Assembly (NCBI GenBank): GCA_035283185.1
Contig: DATEUJ010000243.1
Span: 1 to 64,000 of the forward strand
Origin: DASSFZ01 sp035283185
GTDB lineage: Bacteria > Chloroflexota > Anaerolineae > Fen-1058
Reading direction: 5' to 3'
Length of the DNA stretch: 64,000 nt
Below are positions 50,486-59,561 of this stretch, piece after piece. Within the stretch, counting starts at the first letter, position 1. Every line of letters starts with the position of its first letter. A model generated the notes under the pieces. That model saw nothing but the letters and a program-made list of their open reading frames with translations, ran no database searches and was not told the DNA's origin. Position numbers and translations under genes: made by a program.

Positions 50486-51791
50486 ACTCCGTCAGAATCT
50501 CGAGCACACGGGCGCGCCGGCTGAGCTGGCTGAGCTGGCTCAGGTATTGCCGGCTGATGCTGTCCATCGTTTCGATCTCGTCCATGCGCGCCACGTGTAC
50601 GGTGTTTAGGTCGGCGAGCAGCAGGTGCTCACGACCGGTGAGGAGGCTGAGCGGGCGCTGCATCAGCAGGCGAAACAGGCGCCTGATCAGCCGTTCAGAT
50701 TGATCGCTCGACCGTGGCGTAAAGTAAATCCGCGTGAGCAAGTCATATTCGCGTTGTCTCAGCAATTCCAATCGCTGGCGACACGCCTGCCAATCGGCCG
50801 AGCTTTCAAGCGGCGATACCAGAGGGTGCGACACGCCCATCGCCTCGGCAACGGAAAACGATCGCTGCAGGACTTGCGTAAATCCCACACGCAGTTGTCG
50901 CCGGTGTGCCTGTGGCAGGTCGTCGCCGAGATCGTCACTGCGGCGGGCGAGAACGTCGTCGAGGTTACGCAGGATGTCTCGCGTGGCGATCACGCGTCCG
51001 AGTGCCTGATCGAAATAGCGTTCGGCTTGAGCTGCAGCCTCCTCCGCCCCAAAGAACGCCGTCGTCTCGGCGCTGTCAAAATGCTTGCACACGAATCGAT
51101 AGCGGGCGAAATGCTGGTTTGCTGCGTGCTTAATTGGATCACGCTGCCATTCGCGACTGCTCAATAGATGGGTGACACGCGCACTGGGCACGAGACCTGT
51201 CTCAAGTCCCTTGCGGCGGGCACGATAGCAGTAATCGCTGTCTTCATAATATGCCGGGTAGAAACCCTCGTCGAACCGCCCGATTCTATCCCACGTCGAT
51301 CGTCGGATAGCCATCGCCGCGCCGGTGACATACTCAACAGGGCGCGGCTCGCCGTCGCCTATTTCGGTCGAGTGCACGCCATACGCATCCGGTCGACGCA
51401 CGAACGCGCCCGCATGATTGAGTGTCCCGTCTGAGTTGACGATGGTGCAACCGGCGATGCCGAACTCGGAATGAACCTCCAGTGCGCGAAGCAATTCGGC
51501 CAGCCAGCCAGGTTGCACAATACAGTCTTGATTCAAAAGGACGAAGACGTCGCCCTGCGCAGCATCAATGCCCGCGTTGACGCCGCCGGCAAAACCGAGG
51601 TTGACCGGCTGCCAGATCAAGCGCGCGTGTGGATAACGGTCGGCGATCAGCGCAGCGGATTCGTCATATGATGCATTGTCGACGCAAACGACCTCCAACA
51701 GCTCATCGCCCGAATGAGCATAGACAGCCTCCAGGCAGTCGGGCACAACTGAAGCGCCATTCCAAACTGGGACGACAATACTGACTCGCAT
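50472..51791 (-). CDS. GT2-family glycosyltransferase with helical C-terminal extension
   Basis: From ATG 51791 (GTG 51794 is adjacent) the protein is 439 aa. GT-A domain (about 1-235): VSIVVPVWNGASVVPDCLEA, VCVDNASYDESAALI, NLGFAGGVNAGIDAAQGDVF, LLNQDCIVQPGW with a QD in the DXD place, and YVTGAAMAIRRSTWDRIGRF with YYEDSDYCYRARRKG. Residues about 240-439 are helical and rich in Arg, Leu and Gln, ending in a likely coiled coil (ISRQYLSQLSQLSRRARVLE). The extension resembles in character the helical protein at 47475-48155, which may mean both join one assembly. Donor unknown. Confidence 0.87.
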   Translation of the reverse strand: MRVSIVVPVWNGASVVPDCLEAVYAHSGDELLEVVCVDNASYDESAALIADRYPHARLIWQPVNLGFAGGVNAGIDAAQGDVFVLLNQDCIVQPGWLAELLRALEVHSEFGIAGCTIVNSDGTLNHAGAFVRRPDAYGVHSTEIGDGEPRPVEYVTGAAMAIRRSTWDRIGRFDEGFYPAYYEDSDYCYRARRKGLETGLVPSARVTHLLSSREWQRDPIKHAANQHFARYRFVCKHFDSAETTAFFGAEEAAAQAERYFDQALGRVIATRDILRNLDDVLARRSDDLGDDLPQAHRRQLRVGFTQVLQRSFSVAEAMGVSHPLVSPLESSADWQACRQRLELLRQREYDLLTRIYFTPRSSDQSERLIRRLFRLLMQRPLSLLTGREHLLLADLNTVHVARMDEIETMDSISRQYLSQLSQLSRRARVLEILTEYDYR

Positions 51792-51803
51792 CACTTGCCC
51801 ATC

Positions 51804-53936
51804 TTATCTAAGCACAATCGGCAGGTAAACGAACACATCGGTGGGGAATGCAGTGACAGTATTTGAGGTTGCTATTAGGGTATTAGAAATGCCGCGGGCT
51901 TCTATCGTCATTGTATATCGTTTATGGTTACTCAGGCCAGTAAGCGAGTAACTCGTTTGAGTGCCCGCGTTAATGGGCGAAGGGCCTTCACTGGGATCGG
52001 CGGCACCTGGTTCGTGAGAGTAAACGATATTGTAGTGATCCAGGCCAGTGACCAAACTTGTATTGATCTTCCAATTCAGCCCTAATGAACCGCTGGGTAC
52101 AGGGAAAGCCGACAATACGATTGGCACGTATTCATCTGCGCCAATATCGGGCGGAGATAACAAGGCACGGGATTCACGATCGATATCAATCGCCGTTGAA
52201 CTGCCAGTCGCTTGATTCTTCGCCGGTGAGGTACCGAGGATATGATAATTGTAGCTTGGCGAGCCTGGTGAAACGAAATCAGCCGAGGTCGCGTTGAGCG
52301 GGTTAGAATTATTAATGGTACCGGCGCCAGGATCTCCCGCGTTGGTATTCTTCCCATTACCGGCCCAGACAGTACGTTGAAGCGTGGCGGTATTGCCGCT
52401 CTTCACATGCAATGCCGCAGCCCCAGCATAGCTTGTATGATCAGCGATGATACTGTACGAGATATTCGCAATACTTGCAGTTGCCGCTCCATCGTTTAAG
52501 ACCAATAGTCCGTGTCCTTGCATAGGAGAAGACCCCAGGCGATTTCGGGCAATCGTGGTGTGAAGGATGCCCGCCTGGGTGCCCTGCAACCAAAGGCCAC
52601 CGCCGCCGCCCCCTAATATGGTACCTGTCGTTCCCATCTGGGCCAGATTATCGGCAACAATACTGTTTGTAACGTCAACGACAGTACTACCGCTAAACCG
52701 AGCAAAGTAAGCTCCTCCTCCCCCAGCTGCTCCCCGATTGCTCGAGCCATTACCCCCTGTCGCCGTGTTGCTAATCAGGGTTACTCGATTAACGGTCACG
52801 CTAGAGTTAGCAGACATGATACCACCGCCAGCACTAAGTCCGCCATTTGATCCATTGCCGCCTAAGGCTACATTCTGGCGCAGATCAGAGTCAATCACGC
52901 TGAGTGTGGCCAAGTCAGCGTAAAGCGCACCCCCGAAAGCCCCACCAGCATCTGTGCCAGCATTACCACCGATCGCACTGTTCCCTGTGGCGCTCACGTA
53001 TTGCAAAGTGGCGTTACTACCTTGTTGAATTCCAGCGCCGCCCCCCTGAGCATCTGCTTTTTCTCCGTCACCAACGCCGCCGCCAAAGGAATTGCCGGCT
53101 AAAGCAATGTTGCCAGTTAAAGTAATGTAATAACCTGAAACCACAGATTGAAATGTATACAAGCCACCGCCGATAGCCAGCCCGCCTCGGTTTTGACCTG
53201 TGCCTCCCCTGGCCTCGTTACTATCCAACGTTACATGCTCCAAAATAGTCCCACTTGGAGCTGTGCGAATGGCCAACCCTCCCCCCGAACCCGCACCTCC
53301 ATAAGATGAGCTAGTATTACCTCCAATAGCCCGATTGTCTTTAAAGATCATATGTCTCAAGACGATCGGGCTGGCATCTGTGAGCATTCCTCCCCCAAAA
53401 GCAAAGGTCTGAACATCTCCTCCGCTTGATGCTCCCTGGGACAGACCGTTCTGGATAGTGAAACCCTCCATTTGCAGACTGGCCATAGGCGCCAAGGGGT
53501 GGGTTCTTTGCAGTATTACCCCCCGTCGGGCAGTTTGACCATCAATGATGGTCACATTGGTGCTGGGGTTAGCGGTTGACCAGTTACTTGTCGCATAACC
53601 TCCCAGAATTGTTAGCTGTTCATTGAGAATACAAACAACTGCTGTTGTGCCAATAAATTCAGAACAGGTATCCGCTGCCGAATTGTATGTATAGATACCA
53701 CTTGCCACCAAAATCGTATCACCTGAGACGGCTAGATTAACCGCATATTGAATTGTTTGGCAGGGTGAGGCTATAGCGCCGCATCCGACGGTATCGCTGC
53801 CACTAGGAGCGACCCGGATGATTCCCGTGCCAGCCTGGACCATAACTGGGGAAATGATCAGTTGGCTCAGACAAAGGCCAGTCAGAATCATCCCAAGAAA
53901 GAGAGAAGAATGCTTTGTCACTAAGATCATTATCAT
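51804..53936 (-). CDS. secreted right-handed beta-helix protein with Fn3-like domain and YLPIVLR tail
   Basis: The 710-aa protein has a signal peptide (SLFLGMILTGLCLSQLIISP), then IRVAPSGSDTVGCGAIASPCQTIQYAV, the standard start of pectate-lyase-like beta-helices. About ten helical turns of glycine-rich repeats follow (GGGLAIRTAPSG, GGALYADLATLSV, NSIVADNLAQ). The C-terminal end of the helix carries the LGTSPAKNQATGS-IDIDRESR-PDIGADEY signature. An Fn3-like domain (about 610-695) leads to the final VFVYLPIVLR. Possible roles are glycan binding, polysaccharide lyase or adhesion; no catalytic residues can be assigned. Composition is more AT-rich than the flanking genes by eye. It follows a methyltransferase gene after 9 nt. 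Confidence 0.85.
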   Translation of the reverse strand: MIMILVTKHSSLFLGMILTGLCLSQLIISPVMVQAGTGIIRVAPSGSDTVGCGAIASPCQTIQYAVNLAVSGDTILVASGIYTYNSAADTCSEFIGTTAVVCILNEQLTILGGYATSNWSTANPSTNVTIIDGQTARRGVILQRTHPLAPMASLQMEGFTIQNGLSQGASSGGDVQTFAFGGGMLTDASPIVLRHMIFKDNRAIGGNTSSSYGGAGSGGGLAIRTAPSGTILEHVTLDSNEARGGTGQNRGGLAIGGGLYTFQSVVSGYYITLTGNIALAGNSFGGGVGDGEKADAQGGGAGIQQGSNATLQYVSATGNSAIGGNAGTDAGGAFGGALYADLATLSVIDSDLRQNVALGGNGSNGGLSAGGGIMSANSSVTVNRVTLISNTATGGNGSSNRGAAGGGGAYFARFSGSTVVDVTNSIVADNLAQMGTTGTILGGGGGGLWLQGTQAGILHTTIARNRLGSSPMQGHGLLVLNDGAATASIANISYSIIADHTSYAGAAALHVKSGNTATLQRTVWAGNGKNTNAGDPGAGTINNSNPLNATSADFVSPGSPSYNYHILGTSPAKNQATGSSTAIDIDRESRALLSPPDIGADEYVPIVLSAFPVPSGSLGLNWKINTSLVTGLDHYNIVYSHEPGAADPSEGPSPINAGTQTSYSLTGLSNHKRYTMTIEARGISNTLIATSNTVTAFPTDVFVYLPIVLR

Positions 53937-53945
53937 TTGCTGCTC

Positions 53946-54863
53946 TCAACCAGCAGGCTTATCCGCCGCAAATAGAATGTTCAGGGTTCTCAAGTCCCTT
54001 TCGCTGAGACGCTCCAGGAGCTCACGCGGTGGATGATTGGTGATTATCACCTCTTCCCAGGTAGTGACTTTGAAACCGGCTTCGATCATAAATTGCTTGA
54101 GCTGAAAGGGAGTCACTTTGTTGAGGCTACCATCTGGATTGGTCTTGTAAAACGCGCCTTGATAGTCTTGATTGAATTTGTCTTGATGGAGAAGGTGCCC
54201 CCACAATTGAGCTCGACGAAAGTATGCGCATTGTGAACAGTCATGGGGTGTAAGAGTCCACGTGCTGACAGACCAGTCATACTTTTGCTCAAGTTCTTTG
54301 CGAAATTCCGTTGAAACTTCACACTTCTTGGGCGATTTCCAGCACGGAACTGCCTTGGAGAAGCAGGTATATTCGCCTGGACTTACCAGCCCCATGAAGG
54401 GAAAATCGTGTGCCCCCATCGGCGAGTAGTAATTACCATGAAGGGCTACGAATCTTCCCCCTGGCTTCAGTAGATCAAAAACAGTTCCGAAAGTGCCCGA
54501 CAAATCTATGACGTGTTCCGTAGCAAAGCGAGCATATACTATGTCGAAGCGCTGATCGCCGAAAGGTTCTCGTGACAATAAACCAGATGTAAAGCGCGAC
54601 TTTGGCAGGATGCTCAGGATATTGATTTGCTCTTCGGTTAGAACTGGATCGATGCCCCAGACCAAATTTGCCCCTCGCTGGATAAATAGTGAAACGGCCG
54701 CCCCAATACCACAGCCTAAATCCAGCACATCCTTTTCTTTATAACGAGCGGGGGGCAGGCAGCTCCATGAATCAAATCCTACTCGTTCATTTTCTAGTGC
54801 TTCGGGAAAGCCAACGAGCTTGCCAGATAAGATGCTTATGATTTCATCCAAAGAGTTTGTCAT
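53946..54863 (-). CDS. SAM-dependent methyltransferase
   Basis: The 305-aa protein has motif I VLDLGCGIGAAVSLFIQRG near 46-64, LVWGIDPVLTEEQ, FDIVYARFATEHVIDLSG and VFDLLKPGGRFVALHGNYY. The middle insertion with CWKSPKKCEVS and HDCSQCAYFRRAQLWGHLL contains several Cys that could bind metal. Composition is AT-rich relative to the locus. Acceptor unknown; likely a sugar of the glycan. It overlaps nothing, with gaps of 9 and 11 nt on either side, so it is part of the operon. Confidence 0.82.
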   Translation of the reverse strand: MTNSLDEIISILSGKLVGFPEALENERVGFDSWSCLPPARYKEKDVLDLGCGIGAAVSLFIQRGANLVWGIDPVLTEEQINILSILPKSRFTSGLLSREPFGDQRFDIVYARFATEHVIDLSGTFGTVFDLLKPGGRFVALHGNYYSPMGAHDFPFMGLVSPGEYTCFSKAVPCWKSPKKCEVSTEFRKELEQKYDWSVSTWTLTPHDCSQCAYFRRAQLWGHLLHQDKFNQDYQGAFYKTNPDGSLNKVTPFQLKQFMIEAGFKVTTWEEVIITNHPPRELLERLSERDLRTLNILFAADKPAG

Positions 54864-54874
54864 TTTTCACCCAA

Positions 54875-55591
54875 TCACAGCTTAGAGCCGCGCCGAACTT
54901 GTATCAGCCGCAGCCCACCCCAACGGAGCGGCTTGCCTTGCGACTGAGGTTGCAGCGTGACCTCACGCGTGAGAATTCCACAGTCGACGACCTGGTCTGA
55001 GTGTTGCGCCACGAAATCGTGAATACCTTGAGCAACATCGGGGAAAAAGCTGTCGTGAAAAAGAAGGTAGGCGCCGTCCGCCACAAACGGCAGCACGCCG
55101 TTCGCATCGCGGACAACCCCCGCACGAGTATGATCACCATCGATCAGCACAAGGTCGAATGAGCCGCCAGCAGCCTCGTATGCGTGCGGCAAAATATCTG
55201 GTGAAATGCCCTGCAAAAGAGTTGTACGATGCTCAAGTCGTTTCCAATGTTCTGGATCAATTTGTGGTTTCGGATCGACGCACACCAACCGCCCAGTAGT
55301 GTCCAGCGCATCCATCGCCGTGGCGACGACCAGCGCCGAGCCGCCTTTAAGCGTCCCAATTTCGAGGTAATGCGCGGGCCGTAGGCTGAACGTTAAGGCA
55401 TAAAGCAGCAACCGTTCGGCGCGCGTCATCCAGACAGGCGCCCAATGGATAACCTCCATAGCCGACAAATCGATCTCGGTAGCAAAGGGCGTGACGTCAT
55501 AGACCTCAACTAGAGGTTCAAGCGATTGCCGTGCTTGAGGCGATCCGCGACTTGGAGCGATCTTTTGCATCAAAATAGTAAGCCTGTTCAC
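54875..55591 (-). CDS. SAM-dependent methyltransferase (Methyltransf_24/CmcI-like)
   Basis: The 238-aa protein has AERLLLYALTFSLRPAHYLE then IGTLKGGSALVVATAMDAL (motif I), LVCVDPKPQ, GGSFDLVLIDGDHTRAGVV with the DGDH metal-binding signature, and DGAYLLFHDSFFPDVAQGIHDF. This is the layout of cephalosporin hydroxylase/CmcI-like and sugar O-methyltransferases that use Mg2+. Start is GTG 55591; ATG 55570 (MQKIAPS) is an alternative. An 81-nt gap separates it from the GT-C gene upstream. Confidence 0.85.
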   Translation of the reverse strand: MNRLTILMQKIAPSRGSPQARQSLEPLVEVYDVTPFATEIDLSAMEVIHWAPVWMTRAERLLLYALTFSLRPAHYLEIGTLKGGSALVVATAMDALDTTGRLVCVDPKPQIDPEHWKRLEHRTTLLQGISPDILPHAYEAAGGSFDLVLIDGDHTRAGVVRDANGVLPFVADGAYLLFHDSFFPDVAQGIHDFVAQHSDQVVDCGILTREVTLQPQSQGKPLRWGGLRLIQVRRGSKL

Positions 55592-55672
55592 TAAATAGTC
55601 TTGCTCCTAACGAGATAACCGAGTTATCGAGTTGCCTCGATGATTCGAACGAATAATGCCATCAGTTGAAGT

Positions 55673-58225
55673 TCACCCAGTTGCGACTTTCACCCAATCA
55701 ATTAGAAATCCAAGATCGCGTGTATCACCATTGATTTTGAGGCTAGCCGGATTGAAGGTTGTAGTCTTGAATCGCAATGAGGAAATTCCTCGCGCCGGCT
55801 TGGGTCGCGCTTGAAAAGAGAAGGTCTGCCAGGTCTCATCTGGCTTGAATTGCCCAATCTCTTGCCCATCCAGCCAAACAGTTACGTCGGCAGCTGGCGC
55901 ACCCTCTGGCCGAAAGATCATCGCCCGCAGATCGATTGTGACGGGTACTCCACTTGACAAAGGGATGTCTAAGGCGGCCTCGCGCGATGTCCAACGGGCG
56001 GAGAATCCTCCTACCAATGGTTCTTTGTAATAAAAGCCGGACCGGATGAAACGAGTGTCTAGCGTCCCAATGTCGATCAACGTTTCTTCCGGGGAGTTGA
56101 CCAGCGGCGGGGACTTTGTCGAAACATCGTAAATCTCGATGCCATAATATGCCGTCTGAATCACCGACGGATAATCAAAAAACGTGTTCATTAACATCTG
56201 GAGCGTAACCGGGAACATCTCAACTGGCTGAAGTGACAGGACCTCTCGCACTGTCGGCGCGATCGGATCGACCGCAATGAGCTGCACCGGTCGGTGTTGC
56301 CCGTCAGCATAGGCCATCAATTGATGGATAAACGCTTGAGCGCGCGCATCGTCCTGCCGGATCGTCGCAATGTCATGCCCAAAGATAAATCGGAGAGGCA
56401 CTCCAAAAGTGTCGGCAAAGATCGACTCGGCCGGCTCGCTGATCACGATTATGGCATTCGGCTTCAGTTTCTGGTTCAATATTGTGACTTGCTCAAGCGC
56501 GCCGTAAAGGTCCCTCTGTGGCAAAACGAAACGCGACTGATAGAGCATCCCCCCGATGAATACCACAGCCAGTATCGCGCCGACCGCCCGCACCGGCTGT
56601 CTGTGCCGCGCCTGGACCATTGCGAGAATCGCGACCGCCGCATAGATCATCAGCATGGGGATCACGATCGGCACATATCGGCGCATCGCGTAAATGTGAT
56701 AGGGCGTGTTGAAGATGTTGTACACGTACTGAATCGTCGTCAACGCGCCGACTGAAAGGAATAAGCCGAGGCGACTGAGCGATTCACGCCACAAGATCAC
56801 GGCCAATCCTGTCGTCGCTAATAGAAGGCCGAGGGGTGTCAGATACCACCCCAGACGCACCCAATTCTGGCCGTTCAAGATGGGGAATTGATTGCCTGAC
56901 GGCCAACTGACAGCATGCCGGATCGGTTCCAATTGCGGGCGTACGAAGTAGGCATAAATGCTTAGTGCGACGATGCCACTGATCAAGGTCCAGCGAAGCC
57001 CGTCGGATTCCAAGAAGCGACCCAACCTGCTGTCCGCCGCGCGTACGCGAGTTCGCCACAATACAATGGCACCATATAAAGCCGTGGCTACGCCGAGTGC
57101 ACCGAGGACACCGATCAAGTTCGACTGGACTGCGGCACGCAGGAAATTGCCGTAGGTGTTCCAGGTATATGGCCATGCGAAGATCAACGCGTGCAACAGT
57201 GCATGCACTGTCAGGATCCCCAGCGCAGCGCCGAACGCTGTCCAGGCCCGGTGCCACCGCTCACCGGCCCGTACGGTAAGCAACGCAAGTGCGAGCAGGA
57301 TTGCCACGAGCGGCAGGTCAATGCGCGTTAAGAAGGCAGCGCCGAATGCTGCGCCGCCGAAAATTCCCCAGATGGCCGGTGCTCGATCTTCGTCATAAAG
57401 GCGTTGATAGGCCAGCAAACCAGAAAACACAAGCAGTAACGTCAGCGCTTCGGCAGTCGGGTAGCGCGCGAAGAAGATGTGTGTCGGTGTGACCGCCAGG
57501 AACATCGCCGATAGCAGTCCCACGCGTGGGCCGAAGCACCGGCGGGCGGCAAAATAGATGGCGGCAATGCTCAGCACGCCCCAGACCGGTGTCACGAGTA
57601 GTCCACCGTTCAGACCGGCAAGACCGATACCCGCTGCGATCAGTGTGGGATGGAAGGGATAGAACTGGGGAATGACACGCGATGGATCGGCGTCATCAAT
57701 GTACCACCCCACAAACTGCAAGTGCCGTGTGAGCCATTGCGGTGGCTGTTCGCGGAGAGTGAGCGAGCTGTAATCGCTCAAGAGGCGCGTCCAGTCGTCG
57801 CGTACAATCAACTGACCGGTTCGCGCCAGGCTGGCGCCGATATTCACATAGCTGCCGGCGTCGGCGCTGCCCAGGACATACTCGTGTGGGCGGAAATAGA
57901 CGACAGCGCATGCAAGCAATAGCGCTCCCAACAATACCTCATAGCGGCTCACTGGCTGGAAGCGTGGTTTCCAGTCGCCGCGGCGTCTGATCATCAGCAA
58001 CGCTGCAACACCCAGAAGAACGATACCGAGACTCGTTGGCGAGAACCATCCAAGCGAAGCCAGAACCACGCCCACCCATCCGGTCAGGATGGTCAGACTC
58101 ACAAGTGATACGAAAACTGCCGCAGCCCAATCTATCGGGCTTGACGATGCTAGCCCAGCAGACGCGGACCATGTCAGCAGGATAGCGTAGGTGACGAGCG
58201 CCACACCCAGTACGAAGAGGATCAT
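55673..58225 (-). CDS. large GT-C-type membrane protein with C-terminal beta-sandwich
   Basis: The 850-aa protein has about 13 hydrophobic helices in its first 540 residues; the first long extracytoplasmic loop contains YVLGSADAGSYVNIGASLARTG with acidic residues at the GT-C motif position, and later FYPFHPTLIAAGIGLAGLNG and YPTAEALTLLLVFSG. After a soluble region, residues about 700-850 form a beta-sandwich (LDIPLSSGVPVTIDLRAMI, VTVWLDGQEIGQFKPDETWQ, FLIDWVKVATG) that looks like a carbohydrate-binding module. A membrane sugar transferase with its own glycan-binding tail fits. It overlaps the Wzt-like gene by 4 nt (ATGA), so it is linked to the export ATPase. Confidence 0.8.
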   Translation of the reverse strand: MILFVLGVALVTYAILLTWSASAGLASSSPIDWAAAVFVSLVSLTILTGWVGVVLASLGWFSPTSLGIVLLGVAALLMIRRRGDWKPRFQPVSRYEVLLGALLLACAVVYFRPHEYVLGSADAGSYVNIGASLARTGQLIVRDDWTRLLSDYSSLTLREQPPQWLTRHLQFVGWYIDDADPSRVIPQFYPFHPTLIAAGIGLAGLNGGLLVTPVWGVLSIAAIYFAARRCFGPRVGLLSAMFLAVTPTHIFFARYPTAEALTLLLVFSGLLAYQRLYDEDRAPAIWGIFGGAAFGAAFLTRIDLPLVAILLALALLTVRAGERWHRAWTAFGAALGILTVHALLHALIFAWPYTWNTYGNFLRAAVQSNLIGVLGALGVATALYGAIVLWRTRVRAADSRLGRFLESDGLRWTLISGIVALSIYAYFVRPQLEPIRHAVSWPSGNQFPILNGQNWVRLGWYLTPLGLLLATTGLAVILWRESLSRLGLFLSVGALTTIQYVYNIFNTPYHIYAMRRYVPIVIPMLMIYAAVAILAMVQARHRQPVRAVGAILAVVFIGGMLYQSRFVLPQRDLYGALEQVTILNQKLKPNAIIVISEPAESIFADTFGVPLRFIFGHDIATIRQDDARAQAFIHQLMAYADGQHRPVQLIAVDPIAPTVREVLSLQPVEMFPVTLQMLMNTFFDYPSVIQTAYYGIEIYDVSTKSPPLVNSPEETLIDIGTLDTRFIRSGFYYKEPLVGGFSARWTSREAALDIPLSSGVPVTIDLRAMIFRPEGAPAADVTVWLDGQEIGQFKPDETWQTFSFQARPKPARGISSLRFKTTTFNPASLKINGDTRDLGFLIDWVKVATG

Positions 58226-59499
58226 TGTGGCTCCACACTCGCGCGTCGCATATCGGCAGGCTGAAGGTGCGGCTCACGCGTTTGAGGAACATGCCGCCAT
58301 CGTGCCGGCATGTGGACGATACCTTCCTCGCGCGTCGAGCCGCGCTCTCGCACTTCAAATGCGTAAAGCCGATGGTGATGATCATATGCGATCGTCGAAT
58401 CGCGATTATAGATCGCGACAGTCAGCTCGTAGCGCCCCGCCGCCAACGGCAGCGAGTCAATCGTATAGTCCACGTAGCCACATCCGTCGATGGAGGGGAC
58501 GTCAAGCCCCTCCATCACGGAGTTGGGGCCGTTGAGATGCAGCCCATCGCTGCGATAAATCGCCAACCCAAAGGCCGGCTCGCTGACCGGCACTTGTGTC
58601 TGATAGTGCATGCGCACACAAAAGTAATCACCGCTCGTAAATGATGAGCGAGGCTGACCATCTCGATCCAGAAACTCAATGGTCGTGATCTCAGCCTGAA
58701 ACGTTCCCCATCGAGTGCTCCCTTCACTATCCATTCTCACGCGGGGCAAGAACCGCTGCACCTCAGATGGATTCTCCGCGTCCAGATACATTCCGATGAC
58801 GCTCTCGGCGTCCCCGTCCGCGCGGATTTCGCCACGCGCCATCCAGATCGCGCGCCGGCACAAGCGCTGCACCTGGTCGAGGCTGTGAGAGACAAACAGA
58901 ATTGTCACCCCCTGATCGCGCAGCGCATCCAATCGGTTCAGACACTTGCGCTGAAAACTGTGATCGCCCACCGCCAGGATTTCGTCAATCAACAGGATTT
59001 CAGGCTCCAGAGTCGTCGTGATCGCAAAGCCCAGCCGCATCGCCATGCCCGACGAATAGTTGCGCACCGGCACGTCAATGAACGATCCAATGTCGGCAAA
59101 GTCGATGATGTCGTCCATCTGACGCTTGACCACCTGGCGCGGAATGCCGAGCACGGAAGCGTTCAACAGGATATTCTCGCGGCCGGACAGGTCAGGATGA
59201 AATCCGGCGCCCAGCTCGAGCAGGCCGGCGACATGCCCGTGCGTGCTGACCCTGCCGCTGGTCGGTTCGACGATGCGGTTGACCAACTTGAGGACGGTGC
59301 TCTTGCCCGCGCCGTTGGTGCCGATCACCCCTACAGTCTCGCCTGGAGCGATCTCGAAACTAACATCCTTAAGCGCCCAAAATTCCTCGGCATTCGCGCG
59401 TAGGCGTCGATTCACGAAAATATCCATAAAGGAGCGGGCGCGGAAGGGATTGAGCTTGAATCTTTTGGAAACGTGGCGGAATTCGATCACGGGAGCCAT
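58222..59499 (-). CDS. wzt: Wzt-type polysaccharide ABC export ATPase with C-terminal glycan-binding domain
   Basis: The 425-aa protein has the ATPase at about 1-245: Walker A GTNGAGKST, signature YSSGMAMRLGFA in place of LSGGQ (typical of Wzt/TagH), Walker B ILLIDEILAVGD and switch His in VSHSLDQV. Residues about 270-395 form the Wzt_C beta-sandwich that in E. coli O8/O9a recognises the chemically capped glycan end. In those systems chain termination is by methyl or phosphate groups, which fits the many methyltransferases here. The Wzm permease partner is not present in the window; it may lie outside. No Shine-Dalgarno is strong. Confidence 0.92.
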   Translation of the reverse strand: MAPVIEFRHVSKRFKLNPFRARSFMDIFVNRRLRANAEEFWALKDVSFEIAPGETVGVIGTNGAGKSTVLKLVNRIVEPTSGRVSTHGHVAGLLELGAGFHPDLSGRENILLNASVLGIPRQVVKRQMDDIIDFADIGSFIDVPVRNYSSGMAMRLGFAITTTLEPEILLIDEILAVGDHSFQRKCLNRLDALRDQGVTILFVSHSLDQVQRLCRRAIWMARGEIRADGDAESVIGMYLDAENPSEVQRFLPRVRMDSEGSTRWGTFQAEITTIEFLDRDGQPRSSFTSGDYFCVRMHYQTQVPVSEPAFGLAIYRSDGLHLNGPNSVMEGLDVPSIDGCGYVDYTIDSLPLAAGRYELTVAIYNRDSTIAYDHHHRLYAFEVRERGSTREEGIVHMPARWRHVPQTREPHLQPADMRRASVEPQ

Positions 59500-59531
59500 C
59501 TTTCACTACAACAATGGGCATAAGCCCGTTA

Positions 59532-59541
59532 ATGGTACAAT
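59532..59541 (+). promoter_or_regulatory. extended -10 promoter of the DUF2142-like gene
   Basis: TGG directly before TACAAT (59536-59541) matches an extended -10 (TGn-TATAAT type); no -35 is evident. It lies in the 62-nt divergent gap with wzt. Confidence 0.4.
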
Positions 59542-59561
59542 GCCCGCGCGGAGGAAGCCCA

